Of a stretch of 64,000 nt of DNA, positions 8,633-23,032 are shown piece by piece. Origin of the DNA: Yersinia vastinensis. Lineage in GTDB: Bacteria; Pseudomonadota; Gammaproteobacteria; Enterobacterales; Enterobacteriaceae. The position numbers and the translations under genes were made by a program. The DNA is taken from assembly GCF_902726565.1 (NCBI RefSeq), contig NZ_CACVAF010000005.1, positions 298,257 through 362,256 on the forward strand, read 5' to 3'. The notes below the pieces were generated by a model. The model did not search any database. It worked only from the letters and a program-made list of their open reading frames with translations, and was not told the DNA's origin. Within the stretch, counting starts at the first letter, position 1. The number at the start of each line of letters is the position of its first letter.

Positions 8633-9564
8633 TTATCCTGAGTAAACAGCAAATTCTCGACAAGTTCGACGCTGATGCCATCACCTTGCTGCTCAAAGAC
8701 GGTTTTATTGCTTTCAGCCAAAAGCAGGTACAAATGCCCCCAGTACAACATTTACTGTTTGAGCAAGCCAATGGTGATTGCTGTATTAAAAGTGGCTATT
8801 TACAGGGTGACAAGCTGTTTGTGGTAAAGGTCTCAAGCGGTTTTTATCATAACCCCGCTCAGGGTCTTGCCAGTAATCAGGGAGTGATGATGGCATTTTC
8901 TGCACAAACGGGCGAGCCACAAGCCCTGCTATTGGATGAAGGCTGGCTAACCGCGCTACGTACCGCGCTCGCCGGGCGTATTGCTGCCGAACTTTGTGCG
9001 CCACGAAATATTCGTGCTATCGGCATCGTTGGTACAGGTATGCAGGCACGCCTGCATCTGATGTACCTGAAAAGTGTCATTTCATGTCGCCAGCTATGGG
9101 TCTGGGGGCGCAGTGAAACGGCATTAGAGGAATATCGGCAATATGCTCAAGCGGAAGGTTTTGACGTTAATACCACACAAAATGCCGCAGAGTTAGCCCG
9201 TCACTGCCAATTGATCGTCACCACCACACCAAGCCGGGAAGCCATTTTGCATGCCGTGGATATTCAGCCCGGCACTCACATTACCGCTGTCGGAGCCGAT
9301 GGCGCAGGCAAGCATGAGTTAGCGCCTGATTTAGTCGCAAAAGCCGATAAAATATTGGTGGACTCATGGGAGCAATGCACTGAATTTGGTGAAATTTCTC
9401 AAGCATTCCAGCGAGGAATGTTAGCCCATCATTCCTTGACTGAAATTGGGGTGGCTTTAGCGCAAAACGGGCCTTTTAGAAATAACGATCAGCAGATTAC
9501 CTTGGCTGATTTAACCGGTTTGGGCATTCAAGATGTGCAAATTGTGAAAGGCATTTTAGAATAA
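8629..9564 (+). CDS. Ornithine cyclodeaminase/mu-crystallin family enzyme
   Basis: A 311-residue NAD(P)-binding enzyme. ATG 8629 was chosen over the longer frame (from 8581) because it overlaps the upstream stop as ATGA and begins the family's normal N-terminus (MIILSKQQILDKF). The Rossmann motif IGIVGTGMQARLH lies at residues 131-143; Lys67 in VVKVSSGF and Arg111 in LTALRTALAG are family-conserved substrate residues. Family members include ornithine cyclodeaminase, alanine dehydrogenase, L-arginine dehydrogenase (DauB), EutC and iminosuccinate reductase (BhcD). Pairing with a dehydratase favours an imine reductase role, which is inference. Confidence 0.86.
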   Translation: MIILSKQQILDKFDADAITLLLKDGFIAFSQKQVQMPPVQHLLFEQANGDCCIKSGYLQGDKLFVVKVSSGFYHNPAQGLASNQGVMMAFSAQTGEPQALLLDEGWLTALRTALAGRIAAELCAPRNIRAIGIVGTGMQARLHLMYLKSVISCRQLWVWGRSETALEEYRQYAQAEGFDVNTTQNAAELARHCQLIVTTTPSREAILHAVDIQPGTHITAVGADGAGKHELAPDLVAKADKILVDSWEQCTEFGEISQAFQRGMLAHHSLTEIGVALAQNGPFRNNDQQITLADLTGLGIQDVQIVKGILE

Positions 9565-9597
9565 TCTCGCCACCTGATTTAGGCTGATATCCTCACT

Positions 9598-9632
9598 GTT
9601 GAGGCCGATAAACAGCATTTATCGGCCTCAAC
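9598..9632. terminator. Hairpin between the OCD-like gene and yidA
   Basis: A perfect 15-bp inverted repeat (GTTGAGGCCGATAAA and its complement) with a 5-base loop lies between two convergent genes. There is no T tract on either side, so it may end transcripts by another route or protect both 3' ends. Confidence 0.6.
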
Positions 9633-9636
9633 AAAA

Positions 9637-10446
9637 TTAAATGACAAACTTCTCAATAGCCATCGCCACACCATCTTCGCTGTTGGTTCCGGTCACAAAC
9701 TGCGCGATTTCTTTCAGTTCAGGAATGGCATTTCCCATCGCCACACCCACACCAGCATAATTAACCATGGCGATATCATTGCCCTGATCACCCAGAGCCA
9801 TGACATTCTCTTGCGCGATGCCCAAATGCTCTGCCAGCATTTTTACCCCCGTTCCCTTATCAACCCGCTTACTCAAAATCTCTAGGTAAAAAGGCGCACT
9901 CTTCATGATGGTGAAGCGCTCAAAAGCCTCGGCAGGCATCATCTCTAATGCATGATCCAGTTTTTCAGGCTCATCAATCATCATCACTTTTGGGAAGCGC
10001 AGTGTTGGGTCCATCTCTTCTACCGCGCGGTACTTCAATGGAATACCGGTCAACATCACTTCGTGCAGAGTATATTTACTGATATCTTTGTTTGCGGTGT
10101 ATAAGGTATCAAAATCAAAAGCTTGGAAACTCACCCCCATTTTACGTGATAAAGCCTCAAAATAGAGATAGTCTTCAAAACTGATCGTTTCCTGCAAAAT
10201 ACATTCACCGGTCGCTGCTTTTTGTACCAAAGCCCCGTTATTGCTGATGCAATAATCACCGCTACCTTCCATATTCAACTCACGCAGATAACGTTGAACC
10301 CCGATATAAGGGCGTCCCGTCGCCAGTACCACGCAAACACCTTTCTCACGAGCAGCGGCAATCGCCTGTTTTACCCGTGGGGTCACTTCATGCTGTGGAT
10401 TAAGCAACGTGCCATCCATATCAATAGCGATCAGTTCAATAGCCAT
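9637..10446 (-). CDS. yidA: Sugar-phosphate phosphatase YidA (HAD family)
   Basis: A 269-residue HAD hydrolase of the Cof/IIB subgroup. The nucleophile motif is DMDGTLLN (Asp8 and Asp10), motif II is VLATGRP, and motifs III/IV appear as ISKRVDKGTG and MALGDQGNDIAMV. It dephosphorylates sugar phosphates and related small molecules in the cytoplasm, as shown for E. coli YidA. In E. coli yidB lies between it and gyrB; here yidB is absent and gyrB follows within 190 bases. The start ATG has a GAGGG ribosome site. Confidence 0.95.
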   Translation of the reverse strand: MAIELIAIDMDGTLLNPQHEVTPRVKQAIAAAREKGVCVVLATGRPYIGVQRYLRELNMEGSGDYCISNNGALVQKAATGECILQETISFEDYLYFEALSRKMGVSFQAFDFDTLYTANKDISKYTLHEVMLTGIPLKYRAVEEMDPTLRFPKVMMIDEPEKLDHALEMMPAEAFERFTIMKSAPFYLEILSKRVDKGTGVKMLAEHLGIAQENVMALGDQGNDIAMVNYAGVGVAMGNAIPELKEIAQFVTGTNSEDGVAMAIEKFVI

Positions 10447-10570
10447 AAGGCCCTCATTTATATTTAACTCATAACCGATGCTAACGCGATATTGCGATCA
10501 GATTCTAATGAGTCCGTGCGCCGCATCAGTACCACAGAGAAAGGAATTCCGAATTGCGTCCTATCCACGC

Positions 10571-10606
10571 AAAAAAAACCCAGAGACAGCTTCCTGCTCC
10601 GGGCTT
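10571..10606 (-). terminator. Rho-independent terminator after gyrB
   Basis: On the minus strand CCCGGAG and CTCTGGG form a 7-bp stem (one G-T pair), followed directly by eight T residues (10578-10571). It lies about 30 bases after the gyrB stop and ends the dnaA-dnaN-recF-gyrB transcript. Confidence 0.85.
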
Positions 10607-10634
10607 TCTATCAGACAATAATCAATCTGATCAA

Positions 10635-14154
<3,520 letters not shown>

Positions 14155-14288
14155 GAAACTGCTTCTTATTCTTGTATCCCTGACCTCGGGCGTAATTGTC
14201 GCAGACAGATTGGGCGCAGACAGCGCACTGTCACCGGAGCGTACTTCAGCTCAATCCCAAGCTGGCAAGTAAAATAACCCGCTATAGA

Positions 14289-15389
14289 TCACAGACGCAT
14301 TGGCATGACAACATAAGCTGCAGCCTGGCTCGCCCCATCTTCAATCTGCACACTCGATACCGAGTCGGTCAGTAATAGGTTCACATCTTCGCATTTGAGC
14401 GCATTCAGCACATCAAGCACATAGCTGACGTTGAAACCGATCTCCATTTCCTCCCCATCGTAGCTAACATCAAGAATCTCTTCCGCTTCTTCCTGCTCAG
14501 GGTTATTAGCGGTGATTTTAAGCTGATTTTGGCTAACATACAGCCGCACGCCACGAAACTTCTCGTTAGACAAAATGGCGGCGCGAGAAAAGGCCTGTTT
14601 CAGTAAATCACAGCTTGCCTGTAGCGTTTTATCAGGATTTTTCGGCAAGACACGACGGTAATCCGGGAAGCGGCCATCAACCAGCTTCGAGGTGAAAATG
14701 AAATCACTCACATGTGCGCGAATATTGTTACTGCCAATTTGTAGACGCAGCGGTGTATCTCCGCCATCCAGCAATCTCACCAACTCCATCACACCTTTAC
14801 GCGGCACGATCACCGAATGTGAAGGTAACGTCTGGCCCACTGGCATTGAACAAACCGCCAACCGGTGACCATCAGTTGCGACAGTACGCAGCTCTTCGCC
14901 TTCAGTCTCAAACAGCATGCCGTTCAAGTAATAGCGCACATCCTGATGGGCCATTGAGAACTGGGTAGACTCAATCAGACGTTTCAATGTTGCTTGCGGT
15001 AAAGTGAATTCAACTTCACTCTGCCAGTCATCCAGATTCGGGAAATCTGCCGCAGGTAAAGTAGACAGCGAGAAACGACTACGGCCAGAACGCACCAGTA
15101 GGCGATCACCATCTAATGCAACGGTAATTTCAGCCCCTTCCGGCAACCCGCGCCAGATATCAAAAAACTTCCGTGCAGGCACTGTCGTTGCACCCTGAGT
15201 ATGGGGCTGAGACAGCGCCACGCGCGCGACCATCTCCATTTCTAAATCGGTGCCGGTCAGCAGCAAAGAGTCTTCAGTGACTTGCAACAACAAGTTACCC
15301 AAAATTGGCAACGTAGGACGTCCACCCAGCGGGCTACTGACCTGTTGCAGCGGTTTTAGCAGATGCTCACGTTCAATGATAAATTTCAT
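14289..15389 (-). CDS. dnaN: DNA polymerase III beta sliding clamp
   Basis: A 366-residue clamp subunit that forms a ring around DNA and tethers polymerase III and other partners. It starts MKFIIEREHLLKPLQQV and ends AAYVVMPMRL, matching E. coli along its whole length with three clamp domains of about 120 residues each. The start lies 4 bases after the dnaA stop, so translation is probably coupled to dnaA. No separate ribosome site is evident in the short gap. Confidence 0.98.
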   Translation of the reverse strand: MKFIIEREHLLKPLQQVSSPLGGRPTLPILGNLLLQVTEDSLLLTGTDLEMEMVARVALSQPHTQGATTVPARKFFDIWRGLPEGAEITVALDGDRLLVRSGRSRFSLSTLPAADFPNLDDWQSEVEFTLPQATLKRLIESTQFSMAHQDVRYYLNGMLFETEGEELRTVATDGHRLAVCSMPVGQTLPSHSVIVPRKGVMELVRLLDGGDTPLRLQIGSNNIRAHVSDFIFTSKLVDGRFPDYRRVLPKNPDKTLQASCDLLKQAFSRAAILSNEKFRGVRLYVSQNQLKITANNPEQEEAEEILDVSYDGEEMEIGFNVSYVLDVLNALKCEDVNLLLTDSVSSVQIEDGASQAAAYVVMPMRL

Positions 15390-15393
15390 AGCG

Positions 15394-16782
15394 CTAGGAG
15401 GATAATGTTCTGATTAAGTTAGAGAAATCTTCTTTGATGTCGTGGCTTTCCTCACGCAATTGCTCAATCTTGCGGCAAGCATGCAACACCGTGGTATGGT
15501 CGCGGCCACCAAACGCATCGCCGATTTCAGGCAGGCTGTGGTTGGTTAACTCTTTCGCCAGTGCCATCGCCATTTGGCGTGGACGGGCCACCGAACGGGA
15601 ACGCCGTTTGGAGAGCAGGTCAGCGACCTTAATTTTATAATATTCAGCAACTGTCTTTTGAATATTATCGATAGTAACCAGCTTTTCCTGCAATGCCAGC
15701 AAGTCACGCAGAGCTTCACGAACAAAATCAATCGTGATGGCCCGGCCCGTAAAATTGGCATTGGCGATCACCCGATTCAATGCCCCTTCCAGTTCACGAA
15801 CATTGGAACGCAGACGCTTGGCAATAAAGAACGCAACCTCACCCGGCAAGCGAATATCATTTTCATCCGCTTTCTTCATCAGTATCGCGACACGGGTTTC
15901 CAGTTCCGGCGGCTCAATTGCCACCGTCAGGCCCCAGCCAAAGCGCGATTTCAGACGATCTTCTACCCCGTTGATCTCTTTTGGATAGCGATCTGAGGTC
16001 AAAATGATCTGCTGATTGCCTTCCAGCAAGGCATTAAAGGTGTGGAAAAATTCTTCCTGAGAACGCTCTTTATTGGCAAAGAACTGAATATCATCGATTA
16101 ATAATGCATCAACCGAACGATAATAGCGCTTAAATTCTTCTATTGCGTTGTTTTGCAAGGCTTTAACCATATCCTGTACAAAACGCTCCGAATGCATATA
16201 CACCACTTTGGCATTGGCTTTACGCGCCATGATGCCATTCCCTACTGCGTGTAACAGGTGGGTTTTACCCAAGCCTGTTCCGCCATAAAGGAATAGGGGG
16301 TTATACGCACCACCCGGATTATCAGCAACCTGACGTGCAGCAGCACGCGCCAGTTGGTTAGATTTACCTTCAACGAAGTTATCAAATGTGTGCTTAGGGT
16401 TCACATTCGAACGGTAAGAAAGTTCAGGCTGCGCGGGCGAACTGTCCCAACTCGGACGCACAGGGGCACTGCGGGTAACCGGAGCAACAGGCGCGCTAAC
16501 ACTGGCTGTCACTGGATGACTGTGTGCTCTTACCGCCGGTTTGCTGCCCACTTCAAAACGCAGCAAAGGCACTTCGGTGCCACAGAAATCATTCAGCAAG
16601 CCATTGATATTGTTTAAGTACTTATCACGGACCCAGTCCAGTACAAAACGATTAGGTGCGTAAAGCGCCAGAGTATTGTCACTCAGTTCCGCCTGTAGGG
16701 GGCGTATCCACATACTAAATTCTGTGGCAGGTAACTCATCCTGCAATCGGGCAAGACACTGCTGCCAAAGCGAAAGTGACAC
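15394..16782 (-). CDS. dnaA: Chromosomal replication initiator DnaA
   Basis: A 462-residue AAA+ initiator that binds DnaA boxes at oriC and opens the duplex. I chose GTG 16782 ([10 protein letters not shown]), the start used in E. coli, with GTGGAG about 10 bases upstream; an in-frame GTG at 16794 would add four residues. Domain I is residues 1-85, a P/S/A-rich linker follows, Walker A (GGTGLGKT) is at 167-174, Walker B is LLIDDIQFF, and the DNA-binding signature [14 protein letters not shown] is near the C-terminus. The linker differs most from E. coli. The upstream region holds a consensus DnaA box and many GATC sites, which fits autoregulation and SeqA control. Confidence 0.98.
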   Translation of the reverse strand: MSLSLWQQCLARLQDELPATEFSMWIRPLQAELSDNTLALYAPNRFVLDWVRDKYLNNINGLLNDFCGTEVPLLRFEVGSKPAVRAHSHPVTASVSAPVAPVTRSAPVRPSWDSSPAQPELSYRSNVNPKHTFDNFVEGKSNQLARAAARQVADNPGGAYNPLFLYGGTGLGKTHLLHAVGNGIMARKANAKVVYMHSERFVQDMVKALQNNAIEEFKRYYRSVDALLIDDIQFFANKERSQEEFFHTFNALLEGNQQIILTSDRYPKEINGVEDRLKSRFGWGLTVAIEPPELETRVAILMKKADENDIRLPGEVAFFIAKRLRSNVRELEGALNRVIANANFTGRAITIDFVREALRDLLALQEKLVTIDNIQKTVAEYYKIKVADLLSKRRSRSVARPRQMAMALAKELTNHSLPEIGDAFGGRDHTTVLHACRKIEQLREESHDIKEDFSNLIRTLSS

Positions 16783-17626
<844 letters not shown>

Positions 17627-17644
17627 TAAAAGCTAACCATCTAA

Positions 17645-18004
17645 GTGGTTAAGCTAGCATTTCCTAGGGAGTTACGTTTGTTAACTCCCAGTCATTTTAC
17701 TTTCGTCTTCCAGCAGCCACAACGGGCTGGCACGCCGCAAATCACCATCCTCGGCCGCCTGAACGAGCTGGGGCATCCCCGCATTGGTCTCACCGTCGCC
17801 AAAAAACATGTCAAACGTGCTCATGAACGTAATCGGATAAAGCGCCTAGCGCGAGAAAGTTTCCGTTTGCATCAGCATACTTTGCCATCAATGGATTTTG
17901 TCGTTTTGGTGAAAAAAGGTGTGGCTGACCTCGATAACCGTGCGTTGACGGAAGCTTTGGAAAAATTATGGCGTCGCCACTGTCGCCAGGCTCCCGCATC
18001 CTGA
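17645..18004 (+). CDS. rnpA: Ribonuclease P protein component
   Basis: A 119-residue basic protein that assists the RNase P RNA in maturing tRNA 5' ends. It begins with GTG ([18 protein letters not shown]), as does the E. coli gene, and carries the RNR signature [18 protein letters not shown] around residues 57-74. The gene overlaps yidD by 37 bases, a conserved arrangement. Confidence 0.97.
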   Translation: MVKLAFPRELRLLTPSHFTFVFQQPQRAGTPQITILGRLNELGHPRIGLTVAKKHVKRAHERNRIKRLARESFRLHQHTLPSMDFVVLVKKGVADLDNRALTEALEKLWRRHCRQAPAS

Positions 18005-18225
18005 TCGGGCTAATCAGGGGCTATCAGCTCGTGATTAGTCCGCTGCTGGGGCCGCGTTGTCGTTTCCATCCGACGTGCTCTCATTACGGAATTGAGGCAT
18101 TGAGCCGGTTTGGGATGATAAAAGGCAGTTGGTTAACACTGAAACGCGTATTAAAATGCCACCCTTTGAACCCAGGTGGCGATGATCCCGTGCCGCCGAA
18201 ACCCGACGATAACAGAGAACACTAA
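17968..18225 (+). CDS. yidD: Membrane protein insertion efficiency factor YidD
   Basis: An 85-residue protein of the YidD family, which helps YidC-dependent membrane insertion at the inner membrane surface. An amphipathic N-terminal helix ([20 protein letters not shown]) is followed by conserved [17 protein letters not shown] and [15 protein letters not shown], with three conserved cysteines. The start lies inside rnpA and the stop is 2 bases before yidC. Confidence 0.96.
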   Translation: MASPLSPGSRILIGLIRGYQLVISPLLGPRCRFHPTCSHYGIEALSRFGMIKGSWLTLKRVLKCHPLNPGGDDPVPPKPDDNREH

Positions 18226-18227
18226 CG

Positions 18228-19874
18228 ATGGATTCGCAACGCAATCTTCTACTCATCGCTCTGCTGTTCGTGTCTTTCATGATCTGGCAAGCCTGGCAAG
18301 TGGATAACAACCCACAACCAGCTGCTCAGACCACGCAACAGACTGCGAATACTGCTACCGGTGATAAAGCAAGCCAGGCTGTGCCAGGCAGTGGTCAGGG
18401 TCAACTGATTACTGTAAAAACTGATGTGCTGTCTCTGACCATTAATACCCGTGGCGGTGACATCGAGCAGGCTAACCTGCTGGCTTACCCGGATGCTCTG
18501 GGTTCAGACAAAACTTTCGAATTACTGGAAACCACCCCTGCGTTCATTTATCAGGCACAAAGTGGCTTGACGGGCAAAAGTGGTCCAGACAACCCAGCTA
18601 ACGGTGAGCGCCCGCTGTTCGAGGTGCCTCAAACCAGCTTTGTATTGGCTGATGGTCAAGATGAACTGCGCATTCCACTGACCTTCACCGGTAAAGATGG
18701 CTCTGTTTTCACCAAGACTTTCGTGCTGAAACGTAATGACTACGCCATTGGTGTGGACTACCACGTTAAAAACGCCTCAGAAGCCCCGCTGGAACTGACG
18801 CTGTTTGGTCAATTAAAGCAAAGCATCAACTTGCCTAAACACCGTGATACTGGCAGCAATAACTTTGCGCTGCATACTTATCGTGGTGCGGCTTACTCTT
18901 CTGATGAAACTAAATATAAAAAATACAGCTTTAGTGATATCGAAGACAAAAACTTGGACATCACCACCAAAGGTGGCTGGGTAGCGATGTTGCAGCAGTA
19001 TTTTGCAACTGCATGGATCCCAACAGCTAACGAAACCAACACGTTCTACTCCGCTGATTTGGGTAACGGCCTCGCAGCGATCGGCTTCAAAGGTGCGCCT
19101 GTTGTCATTCAACCCGGCGAGCAGAAGCAACTGAGTGCAACCTTATGGGTTGGTCCAGAAATTCAGGACAAAATGGCGGCTATCGCGCCACATCTGGACC
19201 TGACTGTTGATTATGGTTGGTTATGGTTTATTTCTCAGCCACTGTTCAAACTGCTGAAATTCATTCACAGCTTTGTCGGTAACTGGGGCTTCTCCATCAT
19301 TGTTATCACCTTTATCGTGCGCGGTATCATGTACCCGCTGACAAAGGCGCAATACACCTCGATGGCAAAAATGCGTTTGCTACAGCCTAAATTGGCTGCC
19401 ATGCGTGAGCGTATCGGTGACGATAAGCAGCGTATGAGTCAGGAAATGATGGCGCTGTACAAAGCTGAGAAGGTTAACCCACTGGGTGGCTGCTTACCGC
19501 TGATCATTCAGATGCCTATCTTCCTGGCGTTGTATTACATGTTGATGAGCTCTGTTGAATTGCGCCATGCGCCGTTCATCTTGTGGATTCATGACCTGTC
19601 AGCACAAGACCCGTACTACATTCTGCCGATTCTGATGGGTATCACCATGTACTTCATTCAGAAGATGTCACCAACGACCGTGACTGACCCAATGCAGCAG
19701 AAGATCATGACCTTTATGCCGGTCATCTTCACTGTATTCTTCCTGTGGTTCCCAGCAGGTCTGGTACTGTATTATATCGTCAGTAACTTGGTGACCATCC
19801 TGCAACAGCAGTTGATTTATCGTGGTCTGGAAAAACGTGGTTTACACAGCCGCGACAAGAAAAAATCGTCTTAA
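18228..19874 (+). CDS. yidC: Membrane protein insertase YidC
   Basis: A 548-residue Oxa1-family insertase that places proteins in the inner membrane alone or with SecYEG. N-terminal helix [20 protein letters not shown] is followed by a large periplasmic beta domain (about 60-340), then the five-helix insertase core starting near [20 protein letters not shown]. The C-terminus is basic ([17 protein letters not shown]), as needed for ribosome contact. Full length compared with E. coli (548). It ends the rpmH operon at a terminator at 20020-20048; an ERIC repeat lies between them. Confidence 0.98.
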   Translation: MDSQRNLLLIALLFVSFMIWQAWQVDNNPQPAAQTTQQTANTATGDKASQAVPGSGQGQLITVKTDVLSLTINTRGGDIEQANLLAYPDALGSDKTFELLETTPAFIYQAQSGLTGKSGPDNPANGERPLFEVPQTSFVLADGQDELRIPLTFTGKDGSVFTKTFVLKRNDYAIGVDYHVKNASEAPLELTLFGQLKQSINLPKHRDTGSNNFALHTYRGAAYSSDETKYKKYSFSDIEDKNLDITTKGGWVAMLQQYFATAWIPTANETNTFYSADLGNGLAAIGFKGAPVVIQPGEQKQLSATLWVGPEIQDKMAAIAPHLDLTVDYGWLWFISQPLFKLLKFIHSFVGNWGFSIIVITFIVRGIMYPLTKAQYTSMAKMRLLQPKLAAMRERIGDDKQRMSQEMMALYKAEKVNPLGGCLPLIIQMPIFLALYYMLMSSVELRHAPFILWIHDLSAQDPYYILPILMGITMYFIQKMSPTTVTDPMQQKIMTFMPVIFTVFFLWFPAGLVLYYIVSNLVTILQQQLIYRGLEKRGLHSRDKKKSS

Positions 19875-19877
19875 TAT

Positions 19878-20015
19878 GATAAATGCCCAAAGTAATTGGA
19901 GTGACGGTTAGGCAGCAAACAAATGACTCCCGATGAGCTGGTGCAGGTCAGTGATTCGGGTGACCAATCTGCCGAAAGCAGATTGAACGCTGTAACTTCA
20001 AGAGCCAAGGGTATG
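19878..20015 (+). repeat. ERIC element between yidC and mnmE
   Basis: The stretch holds AAGTAATTGGAGTGAC near one end, CCCGATGAGCTG and AGTGATTCGGGTGA in the middle, and TAACTTCAAG...GGGTATG at the other end. These are landmarks of the enterobacterial repetitive intergenic consensus. It is about 138 bases long, slightly over the typical 127. A related copy lies at 36683-36807. The 5' terminus is degenerate. Confidence 0.8.
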
Positions 20016-20019
20016 ATAG

Positions 20020-20048
20020 GGCGGTCAATATGACCGCCTTATTCTTTT
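20020..20048 (+). terminator. Terminator of the rpmH-yidC operon
   Basis: GGCGGTCA and TGACCGCC form a perfect 8-bp stem with a 3-base loop, followed by TTATTCTTTT. It lies just downstream of the ERIC element and 18 bases before mnmE. Confidence 0.8.
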
Positions 20049-20065
20049 AGAAGAGAGAAATAACC

Positions 20066-21430
20066 ATGAGCACCACTGACACTATCGTGGCACAAGCAAC
20101 CCCCCCCGGCCGTGGTGGCGTTGGCATTTTACGTGTTTCTGGTCGTGCTGCCGCCACCGTTGCACAGACCGTGTTGGGTAAATTACCCAAGCCGCGCTAT
20201 GCCGACTATCTGCCTTTTAAAGATGTTGATGGCAGCACATTGGACCAAGGTATTGCTCTCTACTTTCCCGGCCCGAATTCCTTCACGGGCGAAGACGTGC
20301 TGGAACTGCAAGGCCATGGCGGCCCAGTTATACTGGATTTGCTATTAAAACGTATTCTGGCCCTTCCAGGGCTGCGGATTGCCCGTCCTGGTGAATTCTC
20401 TGAGCGCGCATTTTTAAATGACAAACTGGATTTGGCGCAAGCAGAAGCTATAGCTGACCTGATTGATGCCAGCTCAGAGCAAGCGGCGCGCTCGGCAGTG
20501 AATTCATTACAGGGTGCATTTTCTGTCCGTATCCACCAATTGGTGGAAGCACTCACTCACTTGCGCATCTACGTCGAAGCAGCCATTGACTTCCCTGATG
20601 AGGAAATTGATTTCCTTTCAGACGGGAAAATTGAAGGCCAGTTAAACGGCGTAATGGCGGATTTGGAGCAAGTGCGCACAGAGGCCCGTCAAGGTAGCCT
20701 GTTGCGTGAAGGGATGAAAGTGGTGATTGCTGGTCGCCCTAATGCCGGTAAATCCAGTTTACTCAATGCATTAGCTGGCCGTGAAGCTGCCATCGTGACT
20801 GACATCGCTGGAACAACCCGTGATGTGCTGCGAGAACACATTCACATCGATGGTATGCCACTGCATATCATTGATACCGCCGGTTTGCGCGAAGCCAATG
20901 ATGAAGTTGAACGCATTGGTATCGAACGGGCTTGGCATGAGATTGAACAAGCGGATCGCGTGCTGTTTATGGTTGATGGCACGACCACTGATGCGACTGA
21001 ACCCGCGGCTATCTGGCCGGAGTTTATGGCGCGGTTGCCTGCAACATTACCCATAACAGTGGTGCGCAATAAAGCCGATATTACCGGTGAAACCTTGGGT
21101 TTAACCGAAGTGAATGGTCACTCACTAATCCGCTTATCCGCACGAACGGGTGAAGGTATTGACCTGCTACGTGACCATCTAAAACAAAGCATGGGCTTTA
21201 CCAGTAATACTGAGGGGGGGTTCCTGGCTCGCCGTCGTCATTTGCAAGCACTGGAAACCGCCGCACAGCATCTGGTTCAAGGCCATGAACAGTTAGTAAG
21301 TGCTCACGCAGGTGAGTTGCTGGCAGAAGAATTACGTTTGGCACAACAGTCTTTGAGTGAAATTACGGGCGAATTTAGCTCGGATGACTTACTGGGGCGC
21401 ATTTTCTCCAGTTTTTGTATCGGAAAATGA
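20066..21430 (+). CDS. mnmE: tRNA modification GTPase MnmE
   Basis: A 454-residue GTPase that works with MnmG (also in this window, at 56231-58120) to build the 5-carboxymethylaminomethyl group on wobble uridine 34 of several tRNAs. An N-terminal tetrahydrofolate-binding domain ([17 protein letters not shown]) is followed by a helical domain and the embedded G domain: G1 [11 protein letters not shown]3 DTAGL, G4 NKAD. It ends with FCIGK, whose cysteine is catalytic in the family. The ribosome site AGAGAG lies before the ATG. Confidence 0.98.
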   Translation: MSTTDTIVAQATPPGRGGVGILRVSGRAAATVAQTVLGKLPKPRYADYLPFKDVDGSTLDQGIALYFPGPNSFTGEDVLELQGHGGPVILDLLLKRILALPGLRIARPGEFSERAFLNDKLDLAQAEAIADLIDASSEQAARSAVNSLQGAFSVRIHQLVEALTHLRIYVEAAIDFPDEEIDFLSDGKIEGQLNGVMADLEQVRTEARQGSLLREGMKVVIAGRPNAGKSSLLNALAGREAAIVTDIAGTTRDVLREHIHIDGMPLHIIDTAGLREANDEVERIGIERAWHEIEQADRVLFMVDGTTTDATEPAAIWPEFMARLPATLPITVVRNKADITGETLGLTEVNGHSLIRLSARTGEGIDLLRDHLKQSMGFTSNTEGGFLARRRHLQALETAAQHLVQGHEQLVSAHAGELLAEELRLAQQSLSEITGEFSSDDLLGRIFSSFCIGK

Positions 21431-21499
21431 GTGTGACGCCATAGAGCCAACACAGATTATCGCTAATTTTGATAGTCTTGCTCTCTGAGTCTAAACAAT

Positions 21500-21563
21500 T
21501 ATACCCTTTATCCTTGAAGTTACAGGCAGCATAGCCCCTGCAACTTCAAGGATAAAGGGTATA
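21500..21563. repeat. Short ERIC-like palindrome
   Basis: TATACCCTTTATCCTTGAAG... and its complement form a 22-bp perfect inverted repeat around about 20 bases, with a further CAGG/CCTG pairing inside. The arms match the outer ends of ERIC elements, so this looks like an ERIC with its middle deleted, or a related miniature palindrome. It lies between mnmE and fabV and would fold strongly in RNA from either strand. Confidence 0.65.
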
Positions 21564-21604
21564 GGCGCTCGAACACTTAACTCTATCTATAAATTGAGGT
21601 ATCC

Positions 21605-22804
21605 ATGATTATAAAACCACGTGTACGCGGCTTTATCTGTGTGACTGCTCATCCGGCGGGCTGCGAAGCTAACGTCAAAAAGCAAATTGACTACGTCACT
21701 GCAGAAGGCGCAATCGCTAATGGCCCAAAACGAGTATTAGTGATTGGTGCGTCAACTGGATACGGGCTAGCCGCCCGCATTACAGCAGCATTTGGTTGTG
21801 GTGCCGATACACTGGGCGTTTTCTTTGAACGTCCGGGTGAAGAAGGCAAACCGGGTACCTCTGGCTGGTATAACAGCGCAGCGTTCCACAAATTCGCTGA
21901 ACAAAAAGGTCTGTATGCGAAAAGCATCAATGGTGATGCTTTCTCTGATGAGATTAAGCGCCTGACTATTGATGCTATCAAGCAAGATTTAGGTCAGGTT
22001 GATCAAGTTATCTACAGCTTGGCTTCACCACGTCGTACTCACCCAAAAACCGGTGAAGTGTTTAACTCCACACTGAAACCCATCGGTCATGAAGTGAAAT
22101 TCCGTGGCCTTGATACCGATAAAGAAGTGATTAAAGAAGCGGTTCTGCAGCCAGCTACCCAAGCAGAGATCGACAATACCGTAGCTGTCATGGGCGGTGA
22201 AGACTGGCAGATGTGGATTGATGCCCTGCTGGAAGCTGGCGTACTGGCACAAGGCGCGCAAACAACTGCGTTCACTTATCTGGGCGAAAAAATCACCCAT
22301 GATATCTATTGGAATGGCTCTATTGGCGCGGCCAAGAAAGACTTAGACCAAAAAGTTCTGGCTATTCGCGATAGCTTGTCTGCCCACGGCGGCGGTGATG
22401 CCCGTGTTTCCGTGCTGAAAGCGGTTGTAACTCAGGCCAGCTCTGCTATCCCAATGATGCCGCTGTATCTATCACTGTTATTCAAAGTGATGAAAGAGAA
22501 AGGAACGCACGAGGGTTGTATCGAGCAAGTTTATTCACTGTACAAAGATAGCCTGTGTGGCAGCACACCACATATGGACCAAGAAGGCCGCCTGCGCGCT
22601 GACTACAAAGAACTGGCTCCTGAAGTTCAGGAACAGGTACAACAGTTGTGGGATCAAGTCACTAACGACAACATCTATCAGTTGACTGATTTCACTGGCT
22701 ATAAGACCGAGTTCTTAAATCTGTTCGGTTTTGCTGTTGATGGCGTGGATTATGATGCTGACGTTAATCCCGTGGTAAAAATCCCTAATCTGATTCAGGG
22801 CTAA
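21605..22804 (+). CDS. fabV: Enoyl-[acyl-carrier-protein] reductase FabV
   Basis: A 399-residue NADH-dependent reductase that performs the last step of fatty acid elongation, reducing trans-2-enoyl-ACP/CoA. The nucleotide-binding motif [13 protein letters not shown] is at residues 44-56. The catalytic Tyr-x8-Lys pair is Tyr235 and Lys244, and Thr276 sits in the substrate helix; these positions agree with the studied Yersinia pestis enzyme. FabV enzymes are poorly inhibited by triclosan compared with FabI. Ribosome site GAGG is 8 bases before ATG. It stands alone, between the ERIC-like palindrome and a strong terminator. Confidence 0.97.
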   Translation: MIIKPRVRGFICVTAHPAGCEANVKKQIDYVTAEGAIANGPKRVLVIGASTGYGLAARITAAFGCGADTLGVFFERPGEEGKPGTSGWYNSAAFHKFAEQKGLYAKSINGDAFSDEIKRLTIDAIKQDLGQVDQVIYSLASPRRTHPKTGEVFNSTLKPIGHEVKFRGLDTDKEVIKEAVLQPATQAEIDNTVAVMGGEDWQMWIDALLEAGVLAQGAQTTAFTYLGEKITHDIYWNGSIGAAKKDLDQKVLAIRDSLSAHGGGDARVSVLKAVVTQASSAIPMMPLYLSLLFKVMKEKGTHEGCIEQVYSLYKDSLCGSTPHMDQEGRLRADYKELAPEVQEQVQQLWDQVTNDNIYQLTDFTGYKTEFLNLFGFAVDGVDYDADVNPVVKIPNLIQG

Positions 22805-22813
22805 TCACTCAAA

Positions 22814-22847
22814 AACCCGCCACACCATGTGTAGCGGGTTTTTTATT
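22814..22847 (+). terminator. fabV terminator
   Basis: AACCCGC and GCGGGTT form the outer stem, with a CACAC/GTGT inner part, followed by TTTTTATT. It begins about 10 bases after the fabV stop. Confidence 0.88.
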
Positions 22848-23032
22848 ACAATTCTACTTCTCCCCATAATCTTATTCTGATAACGCCCTATTCTATATCT
22901 TGATAATTTCTATATATCGAGAATAGATAAGCTAAGTCTATATTCTTCGTTTACGGACAACCCAATAGCCTGCAACCTTATCAATATATTCTCTTTTAGA
23001 ATCTGAATTAATATTTATTTCACTGGGAAATT

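Noticed and set aside
22848..23032. MetJ box upstream of the metQ-like gene
   Set aside because: I looked for tandem AGACGTCT-like sites and found only weak, unpaired matches, so regulation by MetJ is not claimed.
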